A stretch of 64,000 nucleotides of DNA from an uncultured Paracoccus sp. (GCF_947487305.1 NZ_CANKWH010000011.1:1-64000), one strand, 5' to 3'; positions 18,131 to 27,433 are shown, numbered from the stretch's first letter. Numbers and translations: made by a program. The notes: a model not told the origin generated them from the sequence alone.

Positions 18131-18786
18131 TAGAACTTGCCGTATTTGAGATAGGCTTCCTGCGGGTCCATCCCGGCAAGGATCGCATTGCGCACCTTGC
18201 TTTCGGTCTGCATCGCCTCGACCGACTTCTCCGTGACCTCGGCCACCATGGCGCGCGGCACGCGCACCATTCCGTCGCGGTCGCCCATCAGATAGTCGCC
18301 CTGCGCGATGGCCACGCCGCCGATATGGATCACCCCACCCGTCCCGGTCGGAAGCCAGCGACCGACGATGTCATTCGGCGTATGGCCGCGCCGCCAGGTC
18401 TGGAAGCCGATCTCGATCAGGAAATTCGTGTCGCGCGCCAGCCCGTCCAGCACGCAGCCCAGCACACCCTTGTTCTTGAGCGTCTCGGCCGACAATTCCC
18501 CCATCTGCGCCAGATCATGGGTATGCGGCTGGCACACCCAGACATGACCCGAGGGCGCCTTGGATAGAAGCCCGGTCCAGGCCAGCAGCGTCTCATGCGC
18601 GTCGGCAGCGTCTGCCGGATGGCCCTCGATGGTGAAGGCCGGCCCGCAGAGCGTCATTTCGGGCATCAGGGGGGTGATATCGGAGGGCAGAGTAAAGTTG
18701 CGCAGACCCATCGCCCTGAGCGTGTCATGCACGACCCCGGAATAGCAGGTCGAGAGCCGCTTGGTCATCAGCGCGTCGTCAATCAT
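18130..18786 (-). CDS. RraA-like protein (possible 2-keto acid aldolase, decarboxylase or related enzyme)
   Basis: 218 residues of the RraA/HMG-aldolase superfamily. The key site is LDGLARD, with Asp114, Arg118 and Asp119 matching the substrate- and metal-binding residues of the class II aldolases in this group. GVVHDTLRAMG near residue 17 and GPAFTIEG near 48 are also typical. True RraA regulators of RNase E are about 160 residues and usually lack this motif, so an enzyme is more likely. In a sugar-acid operon it may cleave or isomerise a keto-acid intermediate. GGAGG at 18796-18800 supports the start, which overlaps the mutarotase gene by 8 bases. Confidence 0.75.
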   Translation of the reverse strand: MIDDALMTKRLSTCYSGVVHDTLRAMGLRNFTLPSDITPLMPEMTLCGPAFTIEGHPADAADAHETLLAWTGLLSKAPSGHVWVCQPHTHDLAQMGELSAETLKNKGVLGCVLDGLARDTNFLIEIGFQTWRRGHTPNDIVGRWLPTGTGGVIHIGGVAIAQGDYLMGDRDGMVRVPRAMVAEVTEKSVEAMQTESKVRNAILAGMDPQEAYLKYGKF

Positions 18787-19108
18787 GGTGGAACACCTCC
18801 TTCATCATGGCCCACCAGTCGTCCGGTGCGGCGGTCTTGAACGGGATCTGGCAGGGCGCGGTCAGCGCCCACCACTCCCGCGTCTTCGGATCAGCCGCCA
18901 TGCGGGCGGCATCGGCGGCGAAATCCTCGCCGTGATATTCCCAGTAGCCGAAGAGGATATCCTCGGGCTCTTTCAGGAAGATCGAATAGTTCCGGATGTT
19001 GCAGGCGCTGATCCGCGCCAGCACCTCGGGCCAGACCTTGGCGTGAAGCCGCAGATACTCGGCCTTCTTCTCGGGCTTCAGATGGATGACCATGGCCATG
19101 CGTTCCAT
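18779..19108 (-). CDS. L-rhamnose/L-fucose-type mutarotase
   Basis: 109 residues, the size of RhaM-type mutarotases. Tyr18 and His22 (EYLRLHAKVWPEVL) match the catalytic positions of E. coli RhaM. NIRNYSIFLKEPEDILFGYWEY and WWALTAPCQ follow the family pattern. It interconverts the anomers of a 6-deoxy sugar. In sugar-dehydrogenase pathways this supplies the anomer that the dehydrogenase prefers. Its presence is the strongest single hint that the operon handles L-fucose, L-rhamnose or a close relative. Confidence 0.88.
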   Translation of the reverse strand: MERMAMVIHLKPEKKAEYLRLHAKVWPEVLARISACNIRNYSIFLKEPEDILFGYWEYHGEDFAADAARMAADPKTREWWALTAPCQIPFKTAAPDDWWAMMKEVFHHD

Positions 19109-19111
19109 GGC

Positions 19112-20221
19112 CTAGGCGCCCAGCCTGATCGGGGCGATGACGCCATGCCGGGCGATTGCGTCCCAATCCCAACTGATCCCCAGACCCGGTTCGTCCGAGG
19201 GCATGGCGCGTCCCTGTTCGATGCGCAGCCCCTCGGGCGCGATCAGGTCTAGCTGGGGGATATATTCCAGCCAGGGTGCGTTCGGCACGGCGCAGACCAA
19301 GCTGGCGTGCAGCTCCATCAGGAAATGCGGGCAGATCGGCACGTTATGGGCCTCGGCCAGATGGGCGATCTTCAGCCAGGGGGTGATGCCGCCGACGCGG
19401 GCGACATCGGCCTGAACGATGCTGCAGCCGCCGGCCTGCAGGTAATCCTTGAACTGCGACAGCGAATACATGCTTTCGCCGACGGCGATGGGGACCGGCG
19501 TGGCATTGGCCAGCCGCACATGCGCCCCGACATCATCGGCGGGCATCGGCTCCTCGAACCAGGCCACCCCGGCCTCTTCCAGCACGGCAGCGCGTCGGAC
19601 CGCCTCGGGCAAGGTGAAGGACTGGTTGGCATCGGTCATGATCTCGTAACCCGCGCCCACGGCCTCGCGCACGGCCATCAGCCGGGACCGATCCTCGGAG
19701 AGATGCGTGCGACCGATCTTGATCTTCGATCCGGCAAAGCCCTGAGCCTGCGCCGCCAGCGCGTCATCGACCAGCGCAGCCGTCTCGATATGCAGCCAGC
19801 CTCCTTCGGTGGTATAAAGCGGAACCGAGGATTTCGCCCCGCCCGCCATCCGCCACAGCGGCAGACCCGCACGGCGGCAGCGCAGATCCCACAGCGCCGT
19901 GTCGATCGCCGCCAGCGCCAGCGAGGTGATGGCACCGACCGCAGTGGCATGGGTCGAGAACAACAGATCGCGCCAGATGCCCTCGATCTCTTCGGCCTCG
20001 CGCCCGATCAGCCGCGGGGCCAGCGTGTACTGCAAAAGGGCGATGACCGAGGGACCGCCCGTGCCGATGGTATAGGAATAGCCGGTGCCGACCGCCCCAT
20101 CGGCATCGGTGATCCGCAGGATCGGGGTTTCCTGCGACTCGAAGCTCTGGATCGCATCGGTGCGGCGGACCTTGGGTTTCAGGTCCACCATCAGGATCTC
20201 GACATGGGTGATGCGGGCCAT
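19112..20221 (-). CDS. mandelate racemase/muconate lactonizing enzyme family dehydratase (second), candidate L-fuconate-type dehydratase
   Basis: 369 residues from the ATG at 20221; the in-frame extension overlaps the ATPase gene and was rejected. Enolase superfamily: K166-I-K168, metal ligands Asp197 (TDANQ), Glu223 (WFEEPM), Glu249 (GESMYS), then Asp272 (QADVARVGG) and His299 (CPHFLMELH). This is the complete MR-type set with a KxK motif, as in acid-sugar dehydratases. It follows the ABC transporter genes and precedes the mutarotase, so it may be the main dehydratase of the pathway. Known L-fuconate dehydratase of Xanthomonas is longer (about 440 residues), so the substrate is uncertain. 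Confidence 0.82.
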   Translation of the reverse strand: MARITHVEILMVDLKPKVRRTDAIQSFESQETPILRITDADGAVGTGYSYTIGTGGPSVIALLQYTLAPRLIGREAEEIEGIWRDLLFSTHATAVGAITSLALAAIDTALWDLRCRRAGLPLWRMAGGAKSSVPLYTTEGGWLHIETAALVDDALAAQAQGFAGSKIKIGRTHLSEDRSRLMAVREAVGAGYEIMTDANQSFTLPEAVRRAAVLEEAGVAWFEEPMPADDVGAHVRLANATPVPIAVGESMYSLSQFKDYLQAGGCSIVQADVARVGGITPWLKIAHLAEAHNVPICPHFLMELHASLVCAVPNAPWLEYIPQLDLIAPEGLRIEQGRAMPSDEPGLGISWDWDAIARHGVIAPIRLGA

Positions 20222-20223
20222 TT

Positions 20224-21309
20224 CTACCTCAGGCTTTTGCCGGTATCGGCGTCGAACAGATGGCAACGGTCCAGCGACAGCTGAAAGCTCAGCACCTCGC
20301 CCGGCTGGATCGGGCGCGGGTTCAGCATCTTGCCCTGCACCTCGACCCCGGCCAGTTCGGTCAGGATCAGGGATTCCGCCCCCAGCGGCTCAGCCAGCGT
20401 CACCGGCAGCTCGAGCAGCGCGACCGGCCCGGTTTCGGCCAGGCCGTGCCCGACCGGCATGAAATTGTCGGCGCGAAAGCCAAAGATCACCCGCGCGCCC
20501 TCGGGCGGTGTCTGGATGCCGGGCGGGACGGGCAGTTGCCCGCCGCCCGCCAGCTCCACCACACCGCCGCGAAGCTCGCCCTTGACCAGGTTCATCGGCG
20601 GCGACCCGATGAAGCTGGCGACGAAGGTGTTGACCGGGCGCTCGAACACCTCGAGCGGGGTTCCGGTCTGGACGATATGCCCGTCCTTCATGATGACGAT
20701 GCGATCGGCCAGCGTCATCGCCTCGACCTGGTCATGGGTGACATAGACGACCGTGGTGCCGACCTGCCGGTGCAGCTTCTTGATCTCGACCCGCATCTGG
20801 GTGCGGAGCTTGGCGTCAAGATTCGACAGCGGCTCGTCGAACAGGAACACGTCAGGATGGCGCACGATGGCGCGGCCCATGGCGACCCGCTGGCGTTGGC
20901 CGCCGGACAGCTCGCCCGGCGTGCGGTCCATGTAGGGCTGAAGGCCAAGAATGCGCGCCGCCTCGTCGGCAGCCGCCTCGATCTCGGCTGGCGGCTTGCC
21001 GGCGATCTTCAGGCTGAAGCCCAGATTCTCGCGCACCGTCATATGCGGGTAGAGCGCGTAATTCTGAAACACCATCGAGATGTTGCGCTGGCGCGGCGCC
21101 AGCCGGTTGACCACCCGGTCGCCGATCGAGATCTCGCCCTCGGAAATCTCTTCCAGCCCGGCGATCATCCTGAGGGTAGTGGACTTGCCGCAGCCCGAGG
21201 GGCCGACCAGCACGACGAATTCGTTATGGGCGATGTCCAGATCGATGCCGTGGACGACCTTGTGACCGCCATAGCGTTTGACCACGTTGCGCAGCGAAAC
21301 TTCTGCCAT
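20224..21309 (-). CDS. sugar ABC transporter ATPase, MalK/UgpC type
   Basis: 361 residues. Walker [10 protein letters not shown] near residue 37, Q-loop [11 protein letters not shown] near 81, signature LSGGQRQR near 134, Walker [13 protein letters not shown] near 153, H-loop [10 protein letters not shown] near 190, then a TOBE domain. The ATG at 21309 (MAEVSLRNV) was preferred over an in-frame start 24 bases upstream, which lies inside the permease gene. It is a paralogue of the ATPase at 4539-5621 and powers the importer made by the next three genes upstream. Confidence 0.92.
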   Translation of the reverse strand: MAEVSLRNVVKRYGGHKVVHGIDLDIAHNEFVVLVGPSGCGKSTTLRMIAGLEEISEGEISIGDRVVNRLAPRQRNISMVFQNYALYPHMTVRENLGFSLKIAGKPPAEIEAAADEAARILGLQPYMDRTPGELSGGQRQRVAMGRAIVRHPDVFLFDEPLSNLDAKLRTQMRVEIKKLHRQVGTTVVYVTHDQVEAMTLADRIVIMKDGHIVQTGTPLEVFERPVNTFVASFIGSPPMNLVKGELRGGVVELAGGGQLPVPPGIQTPPEGARVIFGFRADNFMPVGHGLAETGPVALLELPVTLAEPLGAESLILTELAGVEVQGKMLNPRPIQPGEVLSFQLSLDRCHLFDADTGKSLR

Positions 21310-21313
21310 GTTC

Positions 21314-22159
21314 CTATCCCTTGACCCCGCCAAAGGTCAGCCCTGCGATCAGGTGCTTCTGCACCAGGAAGGTCAGGACCAGCGCGGGGATGATGATGAT
21401 GACCGCCATGGCGCTCATCCCGGCCCAGTCGATGGTGAACTGGGCGGTGAAATCCATCAGGCCCACCGGCAGCGTCTTGCTGTCGGTCGAGCGTGTCAGC
21501 TGGCTGGCCAGCGCGTATTCGTTCCACGAGGTCAGGAAGGCGAAGATCGCGGCGCTGGCGATGCCCGACTTGGCCAGCGGAAACTCGACCTTCCAGAAGG
21601 CCTGCCAGGGGGTGCAGCCGTCGATCTGCGCGGCTTCCGACAGATCGCGCGGCACCTGCCGGAAAAAGCCCTCGGTCAGCCAGACGGTGAAGGGCACGTT
21701 GATCGCGGTATAGACGATGATGACGCCCAGCTTGGTGTCGATCAGGCCGGTCCAGCTCCACATGATGAACAGCGGCAGCGACAGCGCGATGCCCGGCACG
21801 CAGCGCGACAGCATCAGCCACAGGAAGGCCGCGCCCTTGCCCGGAAAGCGATAGCGCGCAAAGGCATAACCGCCCGACATGCCGATCACCACCGCGACCA
21901 CGGTCGAAGTCACCGAGATGATCAGCGAGTTCAGGAAATAGGACCCGACCGGGATCGCCACGACCGCATCGCCGAAGCCGAAGATGGCGCGGAAATTGTC
22001 CCATGACAGATCGCGCGGAATCCAGACGGCGGGCTTGGTCAGGATCTCGCCATTCGGGCGAAAGGCGGACAGCACCACCCACAAACCCGGCATGCAGATC
22101 ACCAGCATGACCAGGAAGGTGCCGATCCAGATCAGGATATCTTTCTGCCGGCGGCTCAT
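21314..22159 (-). CDS. sugar ABC transporter permease, MalG type
   Basis: 281 residues, six membrane helices. The coupling loop reads [20 protein letters not shown], followed by LPLAKSGIA. The C-terminus [10 protein letters not shown] is the standard end of this permease class. Its ATG shares one base with the stop of the partner permease (TGATG), so the two are translationally coupled. Together they form the pore of the second sugar importer in the window. Confidence 0.92.
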   Translation of the reverse strand: MSRRQKDILIWIGTFLVMLVICMPGLWVVLSAFRPNGEILTKPAVWIPRDLSWDNFRAIFGFGDAVVAIPVGSYFLNSLIISVTSTVVAVVIGMSGGYAFARYRFPGKGAAFLWLMLSRCVPGIALSLPLFIMWSWTGLIDTKLGVIIVYTAINVPFTVWLTEGFFRQVPRDLSEAAQIDGCTPWQAFWKVEFPLAKSGIASAAIFAFLTSWNEYALASQLTRSTDSKTLPVGLMDFTAQFTIDWAGMSAMAVIIIIPALVLTFLVQKHLIAGLTFGGVKG

Positions 22160-23067
22160 CAGAACACCCCCAGATGTTTCCGCGCGGCCATCAGCTTGCG
22201 GAAGAAGTACCAGGTGAAGAAGATCGACAGCAGGATCGAGACATAGGCCATGGCATTGGCCTGCCCCATGCGGCTGTCGTCATAGGCGGTGCGGGCGATC
22301 AGCGTCCACAGAAGCTCGGTCCGCCCCGCCGGGCCGCCGCCCGTCATCACGTCGACGATGTCATAGGCCCGTGCGACATCCAGCGACCGGATGGTCATGG
22401 CGATGTAGATGAAGGGCATGAGGAACGGCAGCGTGATATGCCGGAAGACCTGCCAGTTGGTGCAGCCATCGACGCGGGCGGCCTCGACCGGGTCGCGCGG
22501 CATGGCGAAAAGCCCGGCAAGGATCAGGATGGCGAAGATCGAGGTCGACATCCAGATCTCGGCAATGGCGATCGAGGCAAAGGCCAGCCAGCGATCGACC
22601 AGGAACGGGATCGCGTGACTGGTCAGCCCCAGCGATTGCAAGGCATTGTTCACCACGCCGATGGTGTCGTTGAACATGTACTTGAACTGGAAGCCCACGA
22701 GGATCGGCGAGAACATCATCGGAAACATCATGATGGTGCGCATGGTCCGCTGGCCGAAGGTCAGCCGGTTCACCATCAGCGCCAGCCCCAGCCCCAGCAG
22801 CATCTCGAGGTTCAGGACCAGCGTCAGGAACAGCACCGTGCGCCCCAGCGCAGCCCAGAAATCCCCGTCGCCCAGCACCCGGAGATAGTTGCGGAACCAG
22901 ACGACATCCCACAGCGACTCGGGCCGGATCAGGCGATAGTTGGAAAAGCTGGTATAGAGCGAGAAGAGCAGCGGCAGCAGGACCACCAGCAGGATCACCA
23001 GCACCGCCGGCGACAACAATGCCAGCGGCACGGCGTTATCGCGCAGAAATCGTCTCAGGCGGGACAT
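22159..23067 (-). CDS. sugar ABC transporter permease, MalF type
   Basis: 302 residues from the ATG at 23067, which has AAAGGT upstream; a GTG 15 bases earlier is possible. Six membrane helices. The coupling loop reads PVEAARVDGCTNWQVFRHIT. It follows the binding-protein gene after an 88-base gap that contains a strong inverted repeat, which may lower permease expression relative to the binding protein. Confidence 0.9.
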   Translation of the reverse strand: MSRLRRFLRDNAVPLALLSPAVLVILLVVLLPLLFSLYTSFSNYRLIRPESLWDVVWFRNYLRVLGDGDFWAALGRTVLFLTLVLNLEMLLGLGLALMVNRLTFGQRTMRTIMMFPMMFSPILVGFQFKYMFNDTIGVVNNALQSLGLTSHAIPFLVDRWLAFASIAIAEIWMSTSIFAILILAGLFAMPRDPVEAARVDGCTNWQVFRHITLPFLMPFIYIAMTIRSLDVARAYDIVDVMTGGGPAGRTELLWTLIARTAYDDSRMGQANAMAYVSILLSIFFTWYFFRKLMAARKHLGVF

Positions 23068-23124
23068 GCTGACCTTTCGCACACCGCGCCGTTGGACGCA
23101 GTCTGATTGCAGGGAAGTGGGAAA

Positions 23125-23160
23125 TGGCCCGCCGCGTGGTGAGACATGACCGGCGGGCCA
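23125..23160 (-). other. 10-bp inverted repeat after the ABC binding-protein gene
   Basis: TGGCCCGCCG (23125-23134) and its exact complement (23151-23160) flank a 16-base loop just after the binding-protein stop codon at 23171. On the minus-strand transcript the stem is followed by UUUCCC, so it could be a partial intrinsic terminator as well as a stabiliser of the upstream message. This gives an easy way to make more binding protein than permease. Confidence 0.7.
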
Positions 23161-23170
23161 GAGTCGGCGC

Positions 23171-24490
23171 CTAGTTGTAGCCGGCGTCGGTCATGATCTG
23201 GTTGACCTCCTCCGCCGCCTCGTTCAGCGCCTCTTCGGCCGTCTTATCCCCCAATATGGCGGCCTGAAGCTGGGGCCAGAGGGCATTCGAGATCTCGCCC
23301 CATTCCGGGATCAGCGGCGGGGTGAAGGCGTGCTCGCGCATGGACTCGCCAAAGACCTTGAACACCTCCACCATGAAAGTGTCGCCTTTCGCCTCGAACT
23401 CGGCCGTTACCTCGTCCCAGACCTTGGTGCGCGTGGGCAGCAGCCCGCTGCGCGCCTCCATCATCTGGGCGTCATGGCTGGTCAGGAACATGATGAGGCT
23501 GGCAGCCGCTTCCTTGTTGTCGCAGCTCTGGGTGATCGAGAAACTGTGCGAGCCCGACCAGCCGGTGCGCTTGCCTCCCGCCCCCTTGGGCGCCAGCGCC
23601 ACCCCGACATTGCCGGCAACCTTTGAATCCTTGCCGTTGAAGAAGGCCGCCCAGCCCGCCCAGTCCAGATCATAGGCAACGGCGCCGGCCGCAAAGCCAA
23701 GACCCAGATCGTCCCAGACATAATTGGTCGTGCCCGCCGGCACCGCTTTCTCCCTATAGAGATTGACGAACCAGTTCAGCGCCATCACCCCTTCTGGGCT
23801 GTTGAAGGCGGCGGTGAAGTCGTCATTCAGCAGCTTGCCGCCATCGGCGACCAGCATCTCGTAGAAGCGCCCGGTGATCGCCTCGTCCTTGCCGGCGAAA
23901 TGGGTGCCGTAGCGATCGGGCGGATTGGCGAAGAAGATCGCCTGGTCGCTGGCCTGATCCCAGGTCTCGGGCGGGGTCAGGTCATAGCCGAACCGCTCCT
24001 TGAACTTGGCCTTGTTGTCCGCATCCTCGTAGAGCGACTTGACGTAATACATGTTCGACACGTCGGAATGCCGGGGCAACGACATGAGCTGCCCGTCGAC
24101 CGTCGCGTGCTGGATCACCAGGGGCGAGAACTCGGCCACGACCTCGGCCGGGATCAGATCGTTCAACGGCTGGTTCATCGCATTGTATTGCGGTGCGAAG
24201 TTGGTGTGGCTCGAGAAGACGCAATAGCCGATATTGCCGGCCGCGATGTCCTGCTTCATCTCGCGGTCCAGCTCGAAATGGCTCTTGCGCGACAGGATCT
24301 CGACCTTGGCGCCGGTCGCCTTTTCCCATTCGGGGATCAGCGTATAGAGCGGCTCGTACTGCGCGCCGCCGATCAGCTTTACCCGCAGCGTGTAGCCGTC
24401 GAACGTCCCATAGTCCTGCGCCTGCAAGGGTGCCGCCAGCAGCGTGCTTGCGGCAAGCGCAGCCGCAAGGCTGGTTCTGGTCTTTGCCAT
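23171..24490 (-). CDS. sugar ABC transporter periplasmic binding protein
   Basis: 439 residues. Signal peptide LAAALAASTLLAAPLQAQD is clear. The mature protein is a cluster-B solute-binding fold: KLIGGAQYEPLYTLIPEWEK near 36, LPRHSDVSNMYYVKSLYED near 140, and KRTGWSGSHSFSITQSC near 310. GGAGGAG lies upstream of the ATG. First gene of the long minus-strand operon, divergent from the IclR regulator. It probably binds a neutral sugar such as L-fucose, inferred from the mutarotase and dehydratases further down. Confidence 0.9.
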   Translation of the reverse strand: MAKTRTSLAAALAASTLLAAPLQAQDYGTFDGYTLRVKLIGGAQYEPLYTLIPEWEKATGAKVEILSRKSHFELDREMKQDIAAGNIGYCVFSSHTNFAPQYNAMNQPLNDLIPAEVVAEFSPLVIQHATVDGQLMSLPRHSDVSNMYYVKSLYEDADNKAKFKERFGYDLTPPETWDQASDQAIFFANPPDRYGTHFAGKDEAITGRFYEMLVADGGKLLNDDFTAAFNSPEGVMALNWFVNLYREKAVPAGTTNYVWDDLGLGFAAGAVAYDLDWAGWAAFFNGKDSKVAGNVGVALAPKGAGGKRTGWSGSHSFSITQSCDNKEAAASLIMFLTSHDAQMMEARSGLLPTRTKVWDEVTAEFEAKGDTFMVEVFKVFGESMREHAFTPPLIPEWGEISNALWPQLQAAILGDKTAEEALNEAAEEVNQIMTDAGYN

Positions 24491-24521
24491 CAGTCTCCTC
24501 CCTGAGCCGTGAGTGGCGTTA

Positions 24522-24604
24522 TTCGTATATGAGTTTTACATTCATAAATGAAGCGATCAGCTTGTGTCAATCATCCACTTGTGAAAAGCTTGCTCGGATA
24601 TGAA
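24522..24604 (-). promoter_or_regulatory. operon promoter with three candidate IclR operators
   Basis: On the minus strand TTGACA (24570-24565) and TATGAA (24546-24541) are 18 bases apart, a strong sigma70 match for the operon starting at 24490. A degenerate 12-mer occurs three times in this AT-rich gap: TTCGTATATGAG (24522-24533), TTCATAAATGAA (24541-24552) and CTCGGATATGAA (24593-24604). The middle copy covers the -10 box, as expected for a repressor site. The adjacent IclR-type regulator is the obvious binder; this is inference from position and symmetry. Confidence 0.55.
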
Positions 24605-24614
24605 AACTTGAGCC

Positions 24615-25421
24615 ATGACCTCTGACGAATCATCCGAAGCGACCCGCTATCGCGCGCCGGCCCTGGACAAGGGGCTGGACATCCTCGAATTGCTGGCCGC
24701 CTCGTCCATGGGCCTGACCCAGGCCGAGATCGCCAAGGGGCTGGGGCGCGGCGCAAACGAGATCTACCGGATGCTGGATACGCTGGTCCGGCGCGGCTAT
24801 GTCACCCGCACCCTTGACGGCGACCGCTATACGCTGAGCCTGCGCCTGCTGGTGCTGGCCGACATCCACCCGCCGCGCCGCCGGCTGCTGGACGCGGCCG
24901 AGCCGCGGATGCGCGCCTTCAGCGCCCGGGCCGAGCAGTCGATCCACCTTGCGGTGATGGAGGCGAGCGAGGTGATCATCAGCGCCTCGTTCTCGGCGCC
25001 GGGCAACTGGCGCATGTCGCTGCGCGTGGGCTCGGTGATCGGCCTCTTCAACACCGGCTCGGGCATGGTTCTGGCGGCCTTCCAGCGCCCCGACATCCGC
25101 GCCCGGATCTTCCGCGATCATCGGCTGGTACCGGGCGAGTCGGCGCTGAGCGAGGCCGACTATGACGCCCGCACCGCCGCCATCCGCGCGGCGGGCAACA
25201 TGTCGGGGGAAAGCCAGACCACGGTGGGCGTGCTGAACCTGTCCTGCCCGATCCTCGATCCGTTCGGCAATGCCATCGCCGCGCTGACCTGCCCCTACCT
25301 GCGCCGCATCGACAGCTATGCCACGCCCGGGCGCGACCAGACTTTGGCGCTGCTGCGCGAGGCCGCCGACGAGATCGCGCGCGAGGTGATGGGCCCGCCG
25401 CACGAACCGGCCCAATCATGA
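24615..25421 (+). CDS. IclR-family transcriptional regulator
   Basis: 268 residues. Winged helix at residues 12-75 (YRAPALDKGLDILELLAAS, GLTQAEIAKGLGRGANEIYR), then the GAF-like effector domain (SIHLAVMEASEVIISASFSAPG; NTGSGMVLAAF; TVGVLNLSCPILDPFGNAIA). It is divergent from the 15-gene sugar operon and shares its promoter region, so it is probably the local repressor, released by the sugar or a keto-acid intermediate. Its stop codon overlaps the start of the aldo-keto reductase gene (ATGA). Confidence 0.9.
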   Translation: MTSDESSEATRYRAPALDKGLDILELLAASSMGLTQAEIAKGLGRGANEIYRMLDTLVRRGYVTRTLDGDRYTLSLRLLVLADIHPPRRRLLDAAEPRMRAFSARAEQSIHLAVMEASEVIISASFSAPGNWRMSLRVGSVIGLFNTGSGMVLAAFQRPDIRARIFRDHRLVPGESALSEADYDARTAAIRAAGNMSGESQTTVGVLNLSCPILDPFGNAIAALTCPYLRRIDSYATPGRDQTLALLREAADEIAREVMGPPHEPAQS

Positions 25422-26452
25422 CGGCGCTGAAGCGGAACCGGCTTGGCCCGAACGGCCCGCTGGTGACAGAACTGGGGCTGGGCTGCGCCTCGCTGGCCGG
25501 CATCTTCCACCCCGTCTCCGAGGCACAGGCCCTGGCCACCATCGACAGCGCGCGGCAGGCCGGGATCGGCTATTTCGATACTGCGCCCTTCTACGGCCAC
25601 GGCCTGTCCGAGCACCGGGTCGGGGCCGCTTTGCGCGGGCGGGATGCAGTGATCTCGACCAAGGTCGGGCGGCTTTTGCGGCCCGGCGCCGCGCCCGATG
25701 CCGGCGCCTGGGTCGAGCCCCTGCCCTTCACCCCGGTCTATGACTACAGCCATGACGGGGTGATGCGCAGCATCGAGGATTCGCTGCAGCGCCTTGGCCG
25801 CGACCGGATCGACATTGCCTATATCCACGACATCGGCACCCTGACGCATGGGGACATCGACGGCCCCGACCGTTTCGCCACGGCGATGGATGGCGGTTAT
25901 CGCGCGCTGGACAGCCTGCGCGCCGCCGGCGTGGTCGGTGCGATCGGGCTGGGCGTCAACGAAACACAGGTCTGCCTCGACGCGCTGCGATACGGGCAAT
26001 GGGATGCCTTCCTGCTGGCCGGGCGTTATACCCTGCTGGAGCAGGCACCGCTGGACGACCTGTTCCCGGCCTGCGCAAAGGCGGGCACCGATCTGGTCAT
26101 TGGCGGTCCGTTCAATTCCGGCGTCCTGGCGGGCGGTGATACTTTTGACTACGGCACCGTTCCGCCGCCGATCGCTGCACGCATTCGCGCGATCAAGGCG
26201 GTCTGCGAGGCCTGTAGGGTAGACCTGCCCGCCGCCGCGCTCGCTTTTTGCCGGGCCCACCCGCTGGTGAAAAGCACCATCCCCGGCCCGCGCAGTCCGG
26301 AGGAACTGGCCGATATCCTGGCATGGTGGAGCGCCCCGATTCCCGACGCCTTCTGGGACGCCCTGAAATCCGAGGCGCTGCTGCGAACGGATGCGCCGAC
26401 ACCCGGTCGCAGCAAGATATCTGACCGGACGACCATCGGCTTTGCCAAATGA
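25418..26452 (+). CDS. aldo-keto reductase family sugar dehydrogenase, candidate L-fucose dehydrogenase
   Basis: 344 residues. The catalytic tetrad of the aldo-keto reductase fold is complete: Asp54 and Tyr59 (YFDTAPFYGHGLSE), Lys82 (ISTKVG) and His137 (IAYIHDIG). The opening motif (LGLGCASLAGIF) and length match the D-threo-aldose 1-dehydrogenase / L-fucose dehydrogenase subgroup, which oxidises L-fucose at C1 to the lactone using NAD(P). Translationally coupled to the IclR gene. It would supply the first oxidative step for the divergent operon. Pyridoxal 4-dehydrogenase is a relative that cannot be excluded by reading alone. Confidence 0.82.
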   Translation: MTALKRNRLGPNGPLVTELGLGCASLAGIFHPVSEAQALATIDSARQAGIGYFDTAPFYGHGLSEHRVGAALRGRDAVISTKVGRLLRPGAAPDAGAWVEPLPFTPVYDYSHDGVMRSIEDSLQRLGRDRIDIAYIHDIGTLTHGDIDGPDRFATAMDGGYRALDSLRAAGVVGAIGLGVNETQVCLDALRYGQWDAFLLAGRYTLLEQAPLDDLFPACAKAGTDLVIGGPFNSGVLAGGDTFDYGTVPPPIAARIRAIKAVCEACRVDLPAAALAFCRAHPLVKSTIPGPRSPEELADILAWWSAPIPDAFWDALKSEALLRTDAPTPGRSKISDRTTIGFAK

Positions 26453-26488
26453 TTCCAGTTCGGGAGAGCCTTACCCACTGCGGGGCGC

Positions 26489-26515
26489 ATCCCCTTGGCT
26501 GTGCCACGCGGGGAT
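26489..26515. terminator. possible terminator hairpin after the aldo-keto reductase
   Basis: ATCCCC (26489-26494) pairs with GGGGAT (26510-26515), and inside it TGGC (26496-26499) pairs with GCCA (26503-26506) around a TGT loop. The structure is stable but no U-run follows. It lies 36 bases after the reductase stop codon. Confidence 0.35.
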
Positions 26516-26615
26516 TCACATTTGAAGCGGGATGGCTTGGTTGAAATCACGCGGCCATTTTCAGTTTCTGGTGGGGCGGGGCCTTCGCCGTAGAGGAGCC
26601 AGTTCTGTTCGAAAG
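26516..26615 (-). pseudogene. possible remnant of a coding sequence next to the tRNA 3' end
   Basis: Directly downstream of the tRNA-Arg CCA end, the minus strand reads [20 protein letters not shown] and continues open without a start codon or ribosome-binding site. NWLLYGEGP resembles the C-terminal tail of some XRE-type helix-turn-helix regulators. The stretch is visibly poorer in GC than its neighbours. It may be a leftover of an element that once integrated at the tRNA gene, or chance. The call is weak. Confidence 0.2.
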
Positions 26616-26692
<77 letters not shown>

Positions 26693-26746
26693 CGCGCGGG
26701 CCTGCATAACCGGGCTTCGAGAGGGACGCAACGGGAAAGCACCGGG

Positions 26747-27432
<686 letters not shown>

Positions 27433-27433
<1 letters not shown>

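Noticed and set aside
18130-18786. Calling the RraA-like gene the RNase E regulator rraA
   Set aside because: It is longer than RraA, carries an intact aldolase-type LDGLARD site, and sits inside a sugar catabolic operon.
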